Assembly: GCA_039934635.1 (NCBI GenBank) | Contig: JBDTLT010000010.1 | Coordinates: forward strand, 8,232-72,231 | DNA length: 64,000 bases | From: DATLFA01 sp039934635 | GTDB lineage: Bacteria; Actinomycetota; Acidimicrobiia; Acidimicrobiales; WLNW01 | Direction: 5' to 3' | In this document: positions 8,051-16,609 of the stretch, one piece after another | Numbering within the stretch: position 1 is the first letter of the stretch | Layout: each line of letters starts with the position of its first letter | The notes under the pieces: generated by a model | What the model was told of the DNA's origin: nothing | Database searches by the model: none | What the model saw: only the letters and a program-made list of their open reading frames with translations | Program-made: the position numbers and the translations under genes

Positions 8051-9313
8051 ATGAGCGAACAGCGACTCGTGGTCGTCGGTCAAGGCTATGTAGGGCTCCC
8101 TCTCGCGATGCGAGCAGTGGAGGCGGGCTATGTCGTGGTGGGCTTCGACGTCGACGCGCATCGTGTCAAACGTCTTCTCGACGGCGACTCGTATGTCGAG
8201 GACATCTCCGACGAGCAACTCTCGGCGGCGATCGCGACTGGCCGGTATACGGCATCGTCGGAGACGCGTTCGTGCGCCGGCTTCGACGTCGCGGTGGTGA
8301 CCGTGCCGACGCCGCTGCGTGAAGGCGTTCCCGATCTCTCGTTCATCGAGGGGGCGGCAATAGCGCTGTCGCGTTTCGTGCGGCCGGGTTCGACGGTGAT
8401 CCTCGAGTCGACTACCTACCCGGGCACGACCGAGGAGATGGTTGCGCCCCTACTCGAGGAAGGATCGGGTCTAGTCGCCGGCGTCGACTTCTACGTCGGC
8501 TACAGCCCCGAGCGGATCGATCCGGGCAACCCTGTGTGGACGTTGGTGAATACACCCAAGGTCGTGTCGGGCATCAACGAAGCGTCGCTCGCGGCGGTGA
8601 AAGGCTTCTACGATCGCATCGTCGAGCAAACGGTGCCGGTCTCGACACCGAAAGAAGCCGAGCTCACCAAGCTGCTCGAGAACACGTTCCGTCACGTCAA
8701 CATCGCGCTCGTCAACGAGTTGGCGATGTTCGCCGGTGATCTCGGTATCGACGTGTGGGAGTCCATCGAGGCCGCGTCGACGAAACCCTTCGGATTCATG
8801 CCGTTCTTTCCCGGCCCCGGAGTCGGCGGCCACTGCCTGCCCATCGACCCGAGCTATCTCTCGTGGCGGGTGCGGCAGTCGCTCGGTTACAGCTTCCGTT
8901 TCGTCGAACTGGCGAACGACGTCAACGAACACATGCCTGATTACGTCGTGCGTCGCCTGACGAGCGCACTCAACCAGCGACGACTCCCGGTGAACGGCAG
9001 CCGCGTGCTGTTACTCGGGTTGGCCTACAAGAAGAACACCGGCGACGCCCGCGAATCGCCGGCCCGCGTCATCGCCGAGCGCCTGCTCGGCCTCGGTGCC
9101 GACGTTCGCGCCGACGATCCGCACTTGGCGTTCGACGCGATCGATGGCCGGATTCAACTCGTCAGCGCTACGGCAGAAGAGGCGAGGGCGGCCGATGCGG
9201 TCGTCGTGCTCGTCGATCACGACGCATTCGACCTCGACGCGATCGTGGCGGCCGCGCCCTACGTGCTCGACACCCGGCACTGCGTGGCCGGACACAATGT
9301 CGAGCACCTGTGA
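8051..9313 (+). CDS. UDP-sugar 6-dehydrogenase (WecC/WbpA-like nucleotide-sugar dehydrogenase)
   Basis: This 420-residue enzyme should oxidise C6 of a UDP-sugar, most likely UDP-HexNAc, to the uronate in two NAD-dependent steps. Visible are the N-terminal NAD-binding turn VVGQGYVGLPLA, the ESTTYPGTTEE strand, K207 in ELTKLLENTFR, and the catalytic Cys262 in GPGVGGHCLPIDP. The C-terminal UDP-binding domain has GLAYKKNTGDARESP. The pattern resembles UDP-GlcNAc/ManNAc dehydrogenases more than UDP-glucose dehydrogenase. It is followed 13 bases later by the aminotransferase, so the two likely form one unit and supply aminated or acidic sugars to the locus. Confidence 0.9.
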   Translation: MSEQRLVVVGQGYVGLPLAMRAVEAGYVVVGFDVDAHRVKRLLDGDSYVEDISDEQLSAAIATGRYTASSETRSCAGFDVAVVTVPTPLREGVPDLSFIEGAAIALSRFVRPGSTVILESTTYPGTTEEMVAPLLEEGSGLVAGVDFYVGYSPERIDPGNPVWTLVNTPKVVSGINEASLAAVKGFYDRIVEQTVPVSTPKEAELTKLLENTFRHVNIALVNELAMFAGDLGIDVWESIEAASTKPFGFMPFFPGPGVGGHCLPIDPSYLSWRVRQSLGYSFRFVELANDVNEHMPDYVVRRLTSALNQRRLPVNGSRVLLLGLAYKKNTGDARESPARVIAERLLGLGADVRADDPHLAFDAIDGRIQLVSATAEEARAADAVVVLVDHDAFDLDAIVAAAPYVLDTRHCVAGHNVEHL

Positions 9314-9326
9314 AGGTGATCGACTC

Positions 9327-10457
9327 GTGAGCCGGTTGTTTCTCTCGCCGCCCGACATGGGCGAACTCGAGCGCAAGCTGTTGCTGGACGCGTTCGACTC
9401 CAATTGGGTCGCACCGCTCGGTCCCCATGTCGATGCCTTCGAGGCTGAACTTGCGAGTCGCGTCGATGTGCCGCACGCGGCAGCCTTGTCGAGCGGAACC
9501 GCGGCCCTGCACCTCGCGCTCCTCGTGATCGGCGTCGGCGAGGGCGACGACGTCCTCGTCTCGAGTTTCACCTTTGCCGCGTCGGCCAATGCCATCACTT
9601 ATGTACGGGCTCGCCCGGTGCTCGTCGACAGCGAGACCGCATCGTGGAACATCGATCCCGATCTCGTCGCCGAAGAACTCGATCGACGTGCCGCGGTGGG
9701 GCGCCTTCCGGCGGCCGTGATGGCGGTCGACCTCTACGGTCAGTGCGCGGACTACGAGCGCCTCGTCGAAAGTTGTGCGCGCTATGAAGTGCCTCTGATC
9801 GAGGACGCCGCCGAAGCGATCGGTTCGACGTATCGCAATCGTCCCGCAGGCGGTTTCGGAACAATCGGCGTGTTCTCGTTCAACGGCAACAAGATCATCA
9901 CTTGTGGAGGTGGTGGCGCGCTCGTCGCGCACGACGAGGCGTACGTCGTTCGCGCCCGGCACCTCGCCACGCAAGCGCGCGATGTCGCACCGCATTATCA
10001 ACACAGCGACATCGGCTACAACTACCGGTTGAGCAATCTGCTGGCGGCGGTCGGGCGCGGACAGCTGCAGAGTCTGCCGACGAAAGTCGCTCGTTGTCGG
10101 GCGATAAACCACCGCTATCGAGAGCACCTCGGTTGCGTCGATGGCATCGACTTCATGCCCGTCGCCCCGCACGGCGATTCGAACAACTGGCTCACCTGCA
10201 TCACTGTCGATCCGTCCGTTGTCGGGGTGGATCGTGAGTCGATTCGCCAACATCTCGAGCGACTCGACATCGAGAGCCGGCCGACATGGAAGCCGATGCA
10301 TCTTCAGCCCGCTTTTGCCGCATGCCCGGTGATCGGCGGCGCGGTCTCACAACGTGCGTTCGAGCTGGGTCTTTGCCTACCGAGTGGGTCGTCGATGACC
10401 GACGTCGACGTCGATCGAGTGGCGAATGCGGTGCTCACCCGATGTGGCGCGGCATGA
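9327..10457 (+). CDS. DegT/DnrJ/EryC1 (PglE/WbpE-like) sugar aminotransferase
   Basis: The 376-residue PLP enzyme transfers an amino group, usually from glutamate, to a nucleotide keto-sugar. The PLP-binding lysine is K189 in FSFNGNKIITCGGGGA, D160 in IEDAAEAIGS contacts the pyridine nitrogen, and SSGTAALHLAL binds the phosphate. GTG at 9327 is chosen because AAGGTGA precedes it and because it begins the family-typical SRLFLSPPDMGELE. With the PglF-like dehydratase (24665) and PglD-like acetyltransferase (4402) it could make a UDP-4-amino sugar of the bacillosamine type. A role on the product of the neighbouring dehydrogenase (WbpE-like) is the main alternative. Confidence 0.9.
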   Translation: MSRLFLSPPDMGELERKLLLDAFDSNWVAPLGPHVDAFEAELASRVDVPHAAALSSGTAALHLALLVIGVGEGDDVLVSSFTFAASANAITYVRARPVLVDSETASWNIDPDLVAEELDRRAAVGRLPAAVMAVDLYGQCADYERLVESCARYEVPLIEDAAEAIGSTYRNRPAGGFGTIGVFSFNGNKIITCGGGGALVAHDEAYVVRARHLATQARDVAPHYQHSDIGYNYRLSNLLAAVGRGQLQSLPTKVARCRAINHRYREHLGCVDGIDFMPVAPHGDSNNWLTCITVDPSVVGVDRESIRQHLERLDIESRPTWKPMHLQPAFAACPVIGGAVSQRAFELGLCLPSGSSMTDVDVDRVANAVLTRCGAA

Positions 10458-10544
10458 GCATTATCCGTCAAGGCCGCGTCTGGGTATGTCGATAATGTCG
10501 ATGCGATTCCCCATTCCTCGAGTGAGTCGAGAGAAGTCCATCGC

Positions 10545-11993
10545 ATGTGTCTTCGTCCGACCGCCTTTTGGAGAGCGTCGTTGATTCTCTCTATCCTGAT
10601 CGGCCTTGCTCCGCGCGCGGACGCGTCGTTGTTGGAGGTCGCACCGACGACGATCGATGCGACGGGCTCGACCGACGTCACCGAAAAGCTGCAGGCGTTC
10701 ATCGACCGCACTCCCGACGGATCGACGATTTCGTTCCCGGCAGGCGCGCGATATCGAGTCGATGGTTCGCTCCTCATCGAAGCGCGCAAGGGCCTGACGT
10801 TCGAAGGCAACGGCGCGGAGTTCTTCGCGACGACCGAGGGCGATCGCGAGCGGCGGCATTGGTGGATTCGCAACAGCGACGGCATCACGATTCGCGACGT
10901 TGTCATCCACGGCGCCAACCCGAACGCCGGCATGGGTGACGCGGCCTACCGCGCCGACCGCGAGGCGCAACACGGCTTCGACTTCGCAGGGACGAAGAAC
11001 GCGCTCCTCGAGCGAGTGACCGTCACCGACGTGTACGGAGACTTCGTGTACATCGGCCTCGCTAAGGCTGGGTGGTCCAAGAGCGTGACGGTCCGTGACT
11101 CGACTTTCGAACGCAACGGCCGCCAGGGCATTTCGATCACTGCGGGCGAGGACATCCGCATTGAACACAATTACATCAGCCAAGTCCGCCGCTCCACATT
11201 CGACATCGAGCCCAACAGCCCAGACTGGGGAGCCCGCCGCGTAACGATCTCCGACAACGACATCGGGCCCGGACGGCTCAACTTCCTCGCCGGCCATGGA
11301 TCCGCCGGGCTTGTCGACGACATCGTGGTCATCGGCAACCGCTTGAAGGGCAAGACGATGAACGTAAGCCTCAAAGCGCCGACAGCAAGGCGCCGTTCTG
11401 ACTTTTCTCTCATCGGTAACGTGAGTGACGCGTCTTTCGGCAGCTCGATTGCGGCGGTGACGATCGAAGGCTTCGACGGGGTCACGATCCACGACAACGT
11501 GCTACCTCTCGCGGCCGGGCGCGACATGACCGCGGTGGCGTTCAAAGCAACGTGCGACACCAGTGTCGCGGGGAACCAGTTCGTCAATGCCGCGCGTGAC
11601 GTCGCTACCGACGACTACAAGTGCACGAAGGCGACGGTGCCGACCACCACGATGGCGGCGTCGGCGACCACTCGCGCGGCTGCGGCCGGTCCTTCGCCCT
11701 CTACTACAACGCGCCGCGCGTCCACTGGTCCAACTGTGCCGTCGGCGCGCGTGACTGCGGGCGGCAACGATTCGACCGAAGCTCCTTCGGGCTCATCGGC
11801 GGGCAGGGAGGACCCCGGCGGACATGAACGCGAGGACGAGTCAGGTCAAGCGTTGCCCAACGACGATGGCCGGCTTGTCGACCCCCCGCGGGTCGGCAGC
11901 ACTGGAGCGGGTGACAATGCCATCTGGTCCTTGGTCGCCGGCGCGCTGATATCGCTGGCGGTACTCATTCCGCTGTCTCGACGGCGTCGGTGA
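10545..11993 (+). CDS. Secreted, membrane-anchored parallel beta-helix protein
   Basis: The 482-residue protein begins with a signal peptide (hydrophobic stretch to about residue 27, ending ADA-S). A right-handed beta-helix domain follows (about 35-360), with repeated strand-turn units such as GITIRDVVIHGANP, VTVRDSTFERNGRQGISI and VTISDNDIG. Next come a long Thr/Ser/Pro-rich linker (365-440) and a C-terminal hydrophobic helix with RRRR. This is the architecture of an exported protein held at the cell surface. Beta-helix domains of this kind often bind, cleave or epimerise polysaccharides, but no catalytic residues are identified. Its start/stop overlap with the next glycosyltransferase ties it to the polysaccharide locus. 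Confidence 0.8.
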   Translation: MCLRPTAFWRASLILSILIGLAPRADASLLEVAPTTIDATGSTDVTEKLQAFIDRTPDGSTISFPAGARYRVDGSLLIEARKGLTFEGNGAEFFATTEGDRERRHWWIRNSDGITIRDVVIHGANPNAGMGDAAYRADREAQHGFDFAGTKNALLERVTVTDVYGDFVYIGLAKAGWSKSVTVRDSTFERNGRQGISITAGEDIRIEHNYISQVRRSTFDIEPNSPDWGARRVTISDNDIGPGRLNFLAGHGSAGLVDDIVVIGNRLKGKTMNVSLKAPTARRRSDFSLIGNVSDASFGSSIAAVTIEGFDGVTIHDNVLPLAAGRDMTAVAFKATCDTSVAGNQFVNAARDVATDDYKCTKATVPTTTMAASATTRAAAAGPSPSTTTRRASTGPTVPSARVTAGGNDSTEAPSGSSAGREDPGGHEREDESGQALPNDDGRLVDPPRVGSTGAGDNAIWSLVAGALISLAVLIPLSRRRR

Positions 11994-13375
11994 TGGTGAT
12001 GCTCCTGACCAAGCTGAAACGCGCGGTACGGCAACCGCGACACCCGGCGCTACGTCCGCCAGCGATGGAGCGGGTCCGATTCGGGAACGATGCCGCAGCA
12101 CCCGTCAGAGTTGCCTTCGTGTTGCCCAACCTCGACGTGGGTGGAGCCCAGCGGGCCAATCTCTTGATAGGTCGTTACTTGAACCGGTCCGAGGTCGAGC
12201 CCGTCTTCATTTCGCTGCATCGCAACGACGACGGCGCGCGTACGTCCCTCAAGGCGAGTTTCGACGCATCGGGTTTGGTCGTCCACGAGCTGGGCCTTCG
12301 TCGTCGTGCTGACCGATCGGCACGCTCGTGTATTACCGGTGCGCGGCGCCTCCGCCGTGTCTGCCGCCTCGAGCGGATCGACATCGTCGACAGCGCGGTC
12401 ATCGAGTCCGATCTGGTTGCTCGGTTGTCGACGATCCGAACTCGCGCGCTGCACGTGACGCATTTGGTGAACACAACGTACGACGCAGCCGTATCGAGAC
12501 GGCTGCCGCGCCGCTCGCGACTTCGACTCGCCGTGCTTCGACGGATCGACGCGTTCACGGCACGGCGGACACACGCGTTTGTTGCGTTGACAGATGAAGT
12601 CGGTGAGTCGGCAATACGCAACTTGGCTATCGATCCGCGCAGGCTTGTCGTCATTCCGCGTGGTGTGGACCTCGACCAGTTCTCCTTCACACCGCTCCGA
12701 GCGGCCAATACGGATATCCGGATCGTCTCCTTGGGACGGCTGGCTCCGCAGAAGGGCCACGAAACGACGCTGTCCGCGGTGGCCCTTTTGAAGAAATGGG
12801 GCCTCACGTCACGGTTGGTCATTGCTGGAGAAGGATCGCTACTCGATGAACTGCAACGACTCGCTGATGCCCTCGGCGTACAGGACAGCGTCACGTTTGC
12901 GGGAGCGCTCGACACCGACGCTGTCTCGCGTCTTCTCGCCCGAGCCGATGTGTTCTGCTTCCCATCGCGATGGGAAGGACAAGGCAACGCGCTTCTCGAG
13001 GCCATGGCATCGGGGTGCCCAGTGGTAGCCAGCGACATTGCTCCTGTCCGAGAGGTGCTTGGCGACGCAGGCATACTCGTCACGCCGGAAAGCACGATTG
13101 CGTTGGCCAAGGGTCTGCGCCAAGTGATCGAGATGACCGACGGTGAGCGCGCTGCTCTTGGTCGCAGAGCACGCGAGCGAGTGGAGGACAGATTCGATGC
13201 GCAGAGCAGAGTTGGCGATCTGGAGAGCTTCTATCGCGATCTGTTGTGCGACGACATCAAGGGAGGTTCCCGATCGATTGGTCCTCCCTCAGCAGAGGTG
13301 GCAACCCGCCGTCTCGCTGCAGTCGGACAACACGCGCATGGTGGGGGCGTTGGCGATCGAGCGGGGACTCTGTGA
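11993..13375 (+). CDS. GT4 family glycosyltransferase
   Basis: A 460-residue GT-B fold glycosyltransferase. The N-terminal acceptor domain contains FVLPNLDVGGAQRANLLIGR. The C-terminal nucleotide-sugar domain contains VSLGRLAPQKGHETTL and FPSRWEGQGNALLEAMASGC with the E-x7-E signature. It should add a sugar from a nucleotide donor to a lipid-linked acceptor at the inner face of the membrane. The ATG at 11993 shares a base with the preceding stop; a GTG at 11990 is also possible. The tail after about residue 420 is variable and runs to a GTGA overlap with the GT2 gene. Confidence 0.87.
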   Translation: MVMLLTKLKRAVRQPRHPALRPPAMERVRFGNDAAAPVRVAFVLPNLDVGGAQRANLLIGRYLNRSEVEPVFISLHRNDDGARTSLKASFDASGLVVHELGLRRRADRSARSCITGARRLRRVCRLERIDIVDSAVIESDLVARLSTIRTRALHVTHLVNTTYDAAVSRRLPRRSRLRLAVLRRIDAFTARRTHAFVALTDEVGESAIRNLAIDPRRLVVIPRGVDLDQFSFTPLRAANTDIRIVSLGRLAPQKGHETTLSAVALLKKWGLTSRLVIAGEGSLLDELQRLADALGVQDSVTFAGALDTDAVSRLLARADVFCFPSRWEGQGNALLEAMASGCPVVASDIAPVREVLGDAGILVTPESTIALAKGLRQVIEMTDGERAALGRRARERVEDRFDAQSRVGDLESFYRDLLCDDIKGGSRSIGPPSAEVATRRLAAVGQHAHGGGVGDRAGTL

Positions 13376-14223
13376 GTAGTAATCCAGTGGTGTCAGTGAT
13401 CGTGCCGACATATGGGCGTCCGCAGTATCTCCAGTCGGCGCTCTGGAGTGTGATGCTCCAGACATTTCCGGATTGGGAATGCATCGTCGTGGACGATGCC
13501 GGTGGCCAACCGCACGAGTTCCCGAGTGACCCACGTTTCCGTTGGATCGAACGCTCGAGCAATGGTGGGCCCAGTGCCGCACGGAACTCGGGGATAGCGG
13601 TATCACGCGGCCGATACATTGCCTTCCTCGACGATGACGACGTGTTGACCCCGATGCGACTTCACGCTGGGCTTCATATCGCGCGACAAGACCCGACGGC
13701 GATCGCGATCGTGCAGCACCGACGTTTCGATGCGACTGGTGTCGAGCCTTCGTCCACCCGTCGTTCGAGCGTACGCGCTCAGGAGCGCCGGCTCGTTGGG
13801 CAGTTTCCGCATGTTGGTCAGACTCTGACTCCGCGGGAACGGGTCCAACTGTTCGATGAATCGTTGCGCACCGCAGAGGACGCTGAGTGGTGGCTGCGAG
13901 TGGCCTCCACAGGGCCTCTGCGAGTCGCGACAGTTCTCGGATATCTCCAGCGACAACATGCAGAGACCCGCCCTGGCATTCATAGTGAGACGACTTTGCA
14001 GAATCGGGTGCGCGTCTACGACAAGCGTCGCGACGTGCTAGCACGTCATCGGCGCGCCCGGGCGCATGCCGCAGACCGCGTCGCATCCGCGGCGCTCTTG
14101 CTTGGCGATCGACGAATGTCTGCCGCATGGGCGGTCAGGAGTATGAGCGCGTGTCCGAACATCCGTGCGGCGCGAATTTTGCGACGAGCAATCGTCGGTG
14201 GTTGGCCAGGTGTAGGCGATTGA
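13372..14223 (+). CDS. GT2 family glycosyltransferase
   Basis: The 283-residue product is a GT-A fold family 2 transferase. It has the N-terminal SVIVPTYGRPQYLQSALWSV, the nucleotide-binding WECIVVDD, the NGGPSAARNSGI helix, the metal-binding DDDD in IAFLDDDDVL, and a later ED (TAEDAEWWLR) in the catalytic-base position. It lacks a membrane helix, so it is cytosolic or peripheral. GTG at 13372 overlaps the previous stop (GTGA). The C-terminal 80 residues are basic and alanine-rich. Donor and linkage are not predictable. Confidence 0.86.
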   Translation: MSSNPVVSVIVPTYGRPQYLQSALWSVMLQTFPDWECIVVDDAGGQPHEFPSDPRFRWIERSSNGGPSAARNSGIAVSRGRYIAFLDDDDVLTPMRLHAGLHIARQDPTAIAIVQHRRFDATGVEPSSTRRSSVRAQERRLVGQFPHVGQTLTPRERVQLFDESLRTAEDAEWWLRVASTGPLRVATVLGYLQRQHAETRPGIHSETTLQNRVRVYDKRRDVLARHRRARAHAADRVASAALLLGDRRMSAAWAVRSMSACPNIRAARILRRAIVGGWPGVGD

Positions 14224-14228
14224 GTTCG

Positions 14229-15347
14229 ATGACAGGCCCGAATCGTCTACGAGTGTTGCAGGTGGTCACGGATCGCGATCGGCGCGGTGGGCAGGTATTT
14301 GCAACCGACCTCGCTCCCGCACTCGAGACCCTCGGCGCGGAAGTTCGCACTGTCGCCTTGGCGCATGGTTCGCAACCGCAGATCGAGATCGACGTGTTCG
14401 GCCGCAGACCGAAGAGTCTCGAAACGTTGCGTGCACTGCGACGAGAAGCAAAGGGCTACGACATCGTCGTTGCGCACGGCTCGACGACGCTGGCCGCGTG
14501 CACGATCGGACTTTTGGGAACCAAAGTGCCGTTCGTCTACCGACAGATAAGCGACCCGGTGTTCTGGGCCCGCACGTGGTCGCGACGGCTTCGCGTTGCG
14601 GCCTTCTTGCGGGCACCGAAACGTGTCATAGCGCTTTCGTCAGCGACCGCGACTCTTTTCGCTCGCCGGTATTGGCTCGACCGACAAGAGGTTTCAGTGA
14701 GTCCCAACGCGGTGCCGCTGGAGCATTTCTCTCCGTCGACGAGGGCGGAGAAGGTCGCGAGCCGGGCCGAGTTCGGCTTGCCGCTCGACGCACCAGTGGT
14801 CGCCTACGTCGGGGCGCTCGTGGCGGAGAAAGGCGTTGACATCGCCATAGAGGCGCTCCGCGCCGCCGATCCGTCCGTCGTGCTTGCCGTCGCAGGTCAC
14901 GGCCCCGAAGAATCCGCACTGAAGGACTTGGCCCGAACGCTCGGTGATGGGCGAGTTAGATTCCTCGGCGCGTTGGCTTCGCCGTTGCGGCTCTATCACG
15001 CTGCCGACGTGATCGTTTTGCCGAGTCGCGGCGGTGATTCGATGCCGGCCTGCCTTATCGAGGCGGGACTCTGCGGTCTCGCGACCGTCACCACATCGGT
15101 GGGTGCCATCGCCGACGTCGTGATCGATGGCGAGACGGGCTACGTAGTGCAGCCAAATGACGGCCGAGCATTCGACGCCGCGCTGGCTCGACTTCTCGAC
15201 GAGCCCGACGCCCGGGACCGCCTTGGACGAGCGGCGCGTGCCCGGTGCGAGGGGCTGTTCACCATCGACGCGGTTGCACCTTCCTGGCTTGTTGTCCTTC
15301 AGGAGTGTGTCCGTCGCGATGGCAGAGGTCACTCCGAAAAGAACTAG
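14229..15347 (+). CDS. GT4 family glycosyltransferase
   Basis: A 372-residue GT-B glycosyltransferase. LRVLQVVTDRDRRGGQVFA marks the N-terminal domain. VAYVGALVAEKGVDIAIEAL and LPSRGGDSMPACLIEAGLCG mark the donor-binding domain, with a shortened acidic motif (E at SMPACLIEAG). ATG at 14229 was chosen; a TTG at 14220 overlapping the preceding stop would add three residues. Its own stop codon lies inside the upstream half of the promoter at 15343, so the operon boundary sits exactly at this gene's end. Confidence 0.85.
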   Translation: MTGPNRLRVLQVVTDRDRRGGQVFATDLAPALETLGAEVRTVALAHGSQPQIEIDVFGRRPKSLETLRALRREAKGYDIVVAHGSTTLAACTIGLLGTKVPFVYRQISDPVFWARTWSRRLRVAAFLRAPKRVIALSSATATLFARRYWLDRQEVSVSPNAVPLEHFSPSTRAEKVASRAEFGLPLDAPVVAYVGALVAEKGVDIAIEALRAADPSVVLAVAGHGPEESALKDLARTLGDGRVRFLGALASPLRLYHAADVIVLPSRGGDSMPACLIEAGLCGLATVTTSVGAIADVVIDGETGYVVQPNDGRAFDAALARLLDEPDARDRLGRAARARCEGLFTIDAVAPSWLVVLQECVRRDGRGHSEKN

Positions 15348-15387
15348 TCCTATGTGCCTAGCAAATAGGAGCCGAACTGACTACTCT
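15343..15387 (+). promoter_or_regulatory. Promoter with shared upstream element, copy 1
   Basis: The order is ACTAGTCC (15343-15350), then a -35-like TAGCAA (15359-15364), a 17-base spacer, and a -10-like TACTCT (15382-15387). The same layout, with identical spacing, occurs at 24516-24560. CTAG recurs with a 14-base period (15344 and 15358). The predicted start of transcription is near 15394, giving a leader of about 43 bases to the pyruvyl-transferase ATG at 15437. Confidence 0.6.
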
Positions 15388-15436
15388 GAGAGTTCGAGTT
15401 CCCACGGAACGTGACGGTGAGGGTGATCACAAGACG

Positions 15437-16558
15437 ATGCGCCGTGTGAAGCGATCCGCTGTCCTCGAGGGCTACTTCGGCATGCACAATGTTGGTGACG
15501 ACGCGTTCTGTGTCGTCGCGGCGAGCGTCCTGTCGGAGCGCCTCGGCTTCGACCACCTGGCGGTGGTCGCCCCGCACGATGCGTTGCCTATTCTGCCGGC
15601 GCTCGCAAGAGGGATGCTTCCTCGCTCTGCTCGTACACGCGGGCACGTGCGCGCGGCCACGGTCGCGGGCAAGCTTCGCCACCGCCTGGTCCTTCATACC
15701 GGCGGCTCCACTCTGCGCCAAATGAATCAGCGCCGGTGCGACGAGGCGTTGCTTCAAAGAACCGGGTCGATTTCGTGTCACGCCCTCAGTGTGTCGGTCG
15801 GTCCGTTCCGGAATTGTGCGGACGAGTGGTCGATCCGCGAGTTCTTGAAGCGATTTCGCAGCATCTCTCTGCGAGACGCCGCATCCTTCGAGCGCGCCAA
15901 AGCGATGTCACTCGATGTGCCGTTGAGCCGCTCGTTCGACCTCGCCGTACTCGCGCCCGATCATATGCAAACCGTGGCGCGCCGCAGCCAACGAGCTCGG
16001 CCTCGACTCGGTGTTGCGCTGCGCCTGTTCGAATCGTTCGAAGGCGGCAGCATCGAAATGGAGCAGCGGCGCATCCTCGGTACGATTGGGTTGCTCAAGG
16101 CCGTGGCCAAACTTGTCGACTACGAGCCTGTTCTGCTGGCGTTCAACTGCCACCCGAGCAAAGGCGACGTCGGTCTCGCCAACATGATCGCCGACGAAAT
16201 GCAAGCGGTGACGCCGTGCACCGTAGAGCCGTACGAGCGCGATGTTTCGTCGATGCTCTCCGCTGTCGCTTCTTGTGACGCCGTGCTCGCCATGCGACTT
16301 CATGCAGGGGTATTCGCGTACGCAACGGGTGTTCCATTTGCGATCATCGACTACCACCCGAAGTGCGCGGATTTCGCCGAGTCGGTCGGGCTAACACCGG
16401 AACTCGTCTTCGCGGGGGACGGCTCAGATCTTGTCGATCAAGCAGAGCGGATAGCAAGTTTGCTCAGCAACGGTGGCCCGCCGCTCTTGTCGCTCGACAC
16501 GGCGCGGTACATGGCACTCGAAGGTTTCGACTTACTCGGTGCCCATCTCGATGGTTGA
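15437..16558 (+). CDS. Polysaccharide pyruvyl transferase family protein
   Basis: The 373-residue protein has the family's N-terminal GYFGMHNVGDDA motif and the C-terminal MRLHAGVFAYATGVPF motif with the conserved Arg-Leu-His. VLHTGGST occupies the middle position where others have GGG. Family members add ketal-linked pyruvate from PEP to polysaccharide sugars, or act as CsaB/WcaK-like enzymes. It is the first gene after promoter copy 1 and is followed 51 bases later by a second, distantly related member, so the pair could pyruvylate two different residues or one may have another role. Confidence 0.82.
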   Translation: MRRVKRSAVLEGYFGMHNVGDDAFCVVAASVLSERLGFDHLAVVAPHDALPILPALARGMLPRSARTRGHVRAATVAGKLRHRLVLHTGGSTLRQMNQRRCDEALLQRTGSISCHALSVSVGPFRNCADEWSIREFLKRFRSISLRDAASFERAKAMSLDVPLSRSFDLAVLAPDHMQTVARRSQRARPRLGVALRLFESFEGGSIEMEQRRILGTIGLLKAVAKLVDYEPVLLAFNCHPSKGDVGLANMIADEMQAVTPCTVEPYERDVSSMLSAVASCDAVLAMRLHAGVFAYATGVPFAIIDYHPKCADFAESVGLTPELVFAGDGSDLVDQAERIASLLSNGGPPLLSLDTARYMALEGFDLLGAHLDG

Positions 16559-16609
16559 TCTCCACGACGTTCGACAACGGCGTTTCGGTACACGATCGGA
16601 GTTTCTCTG

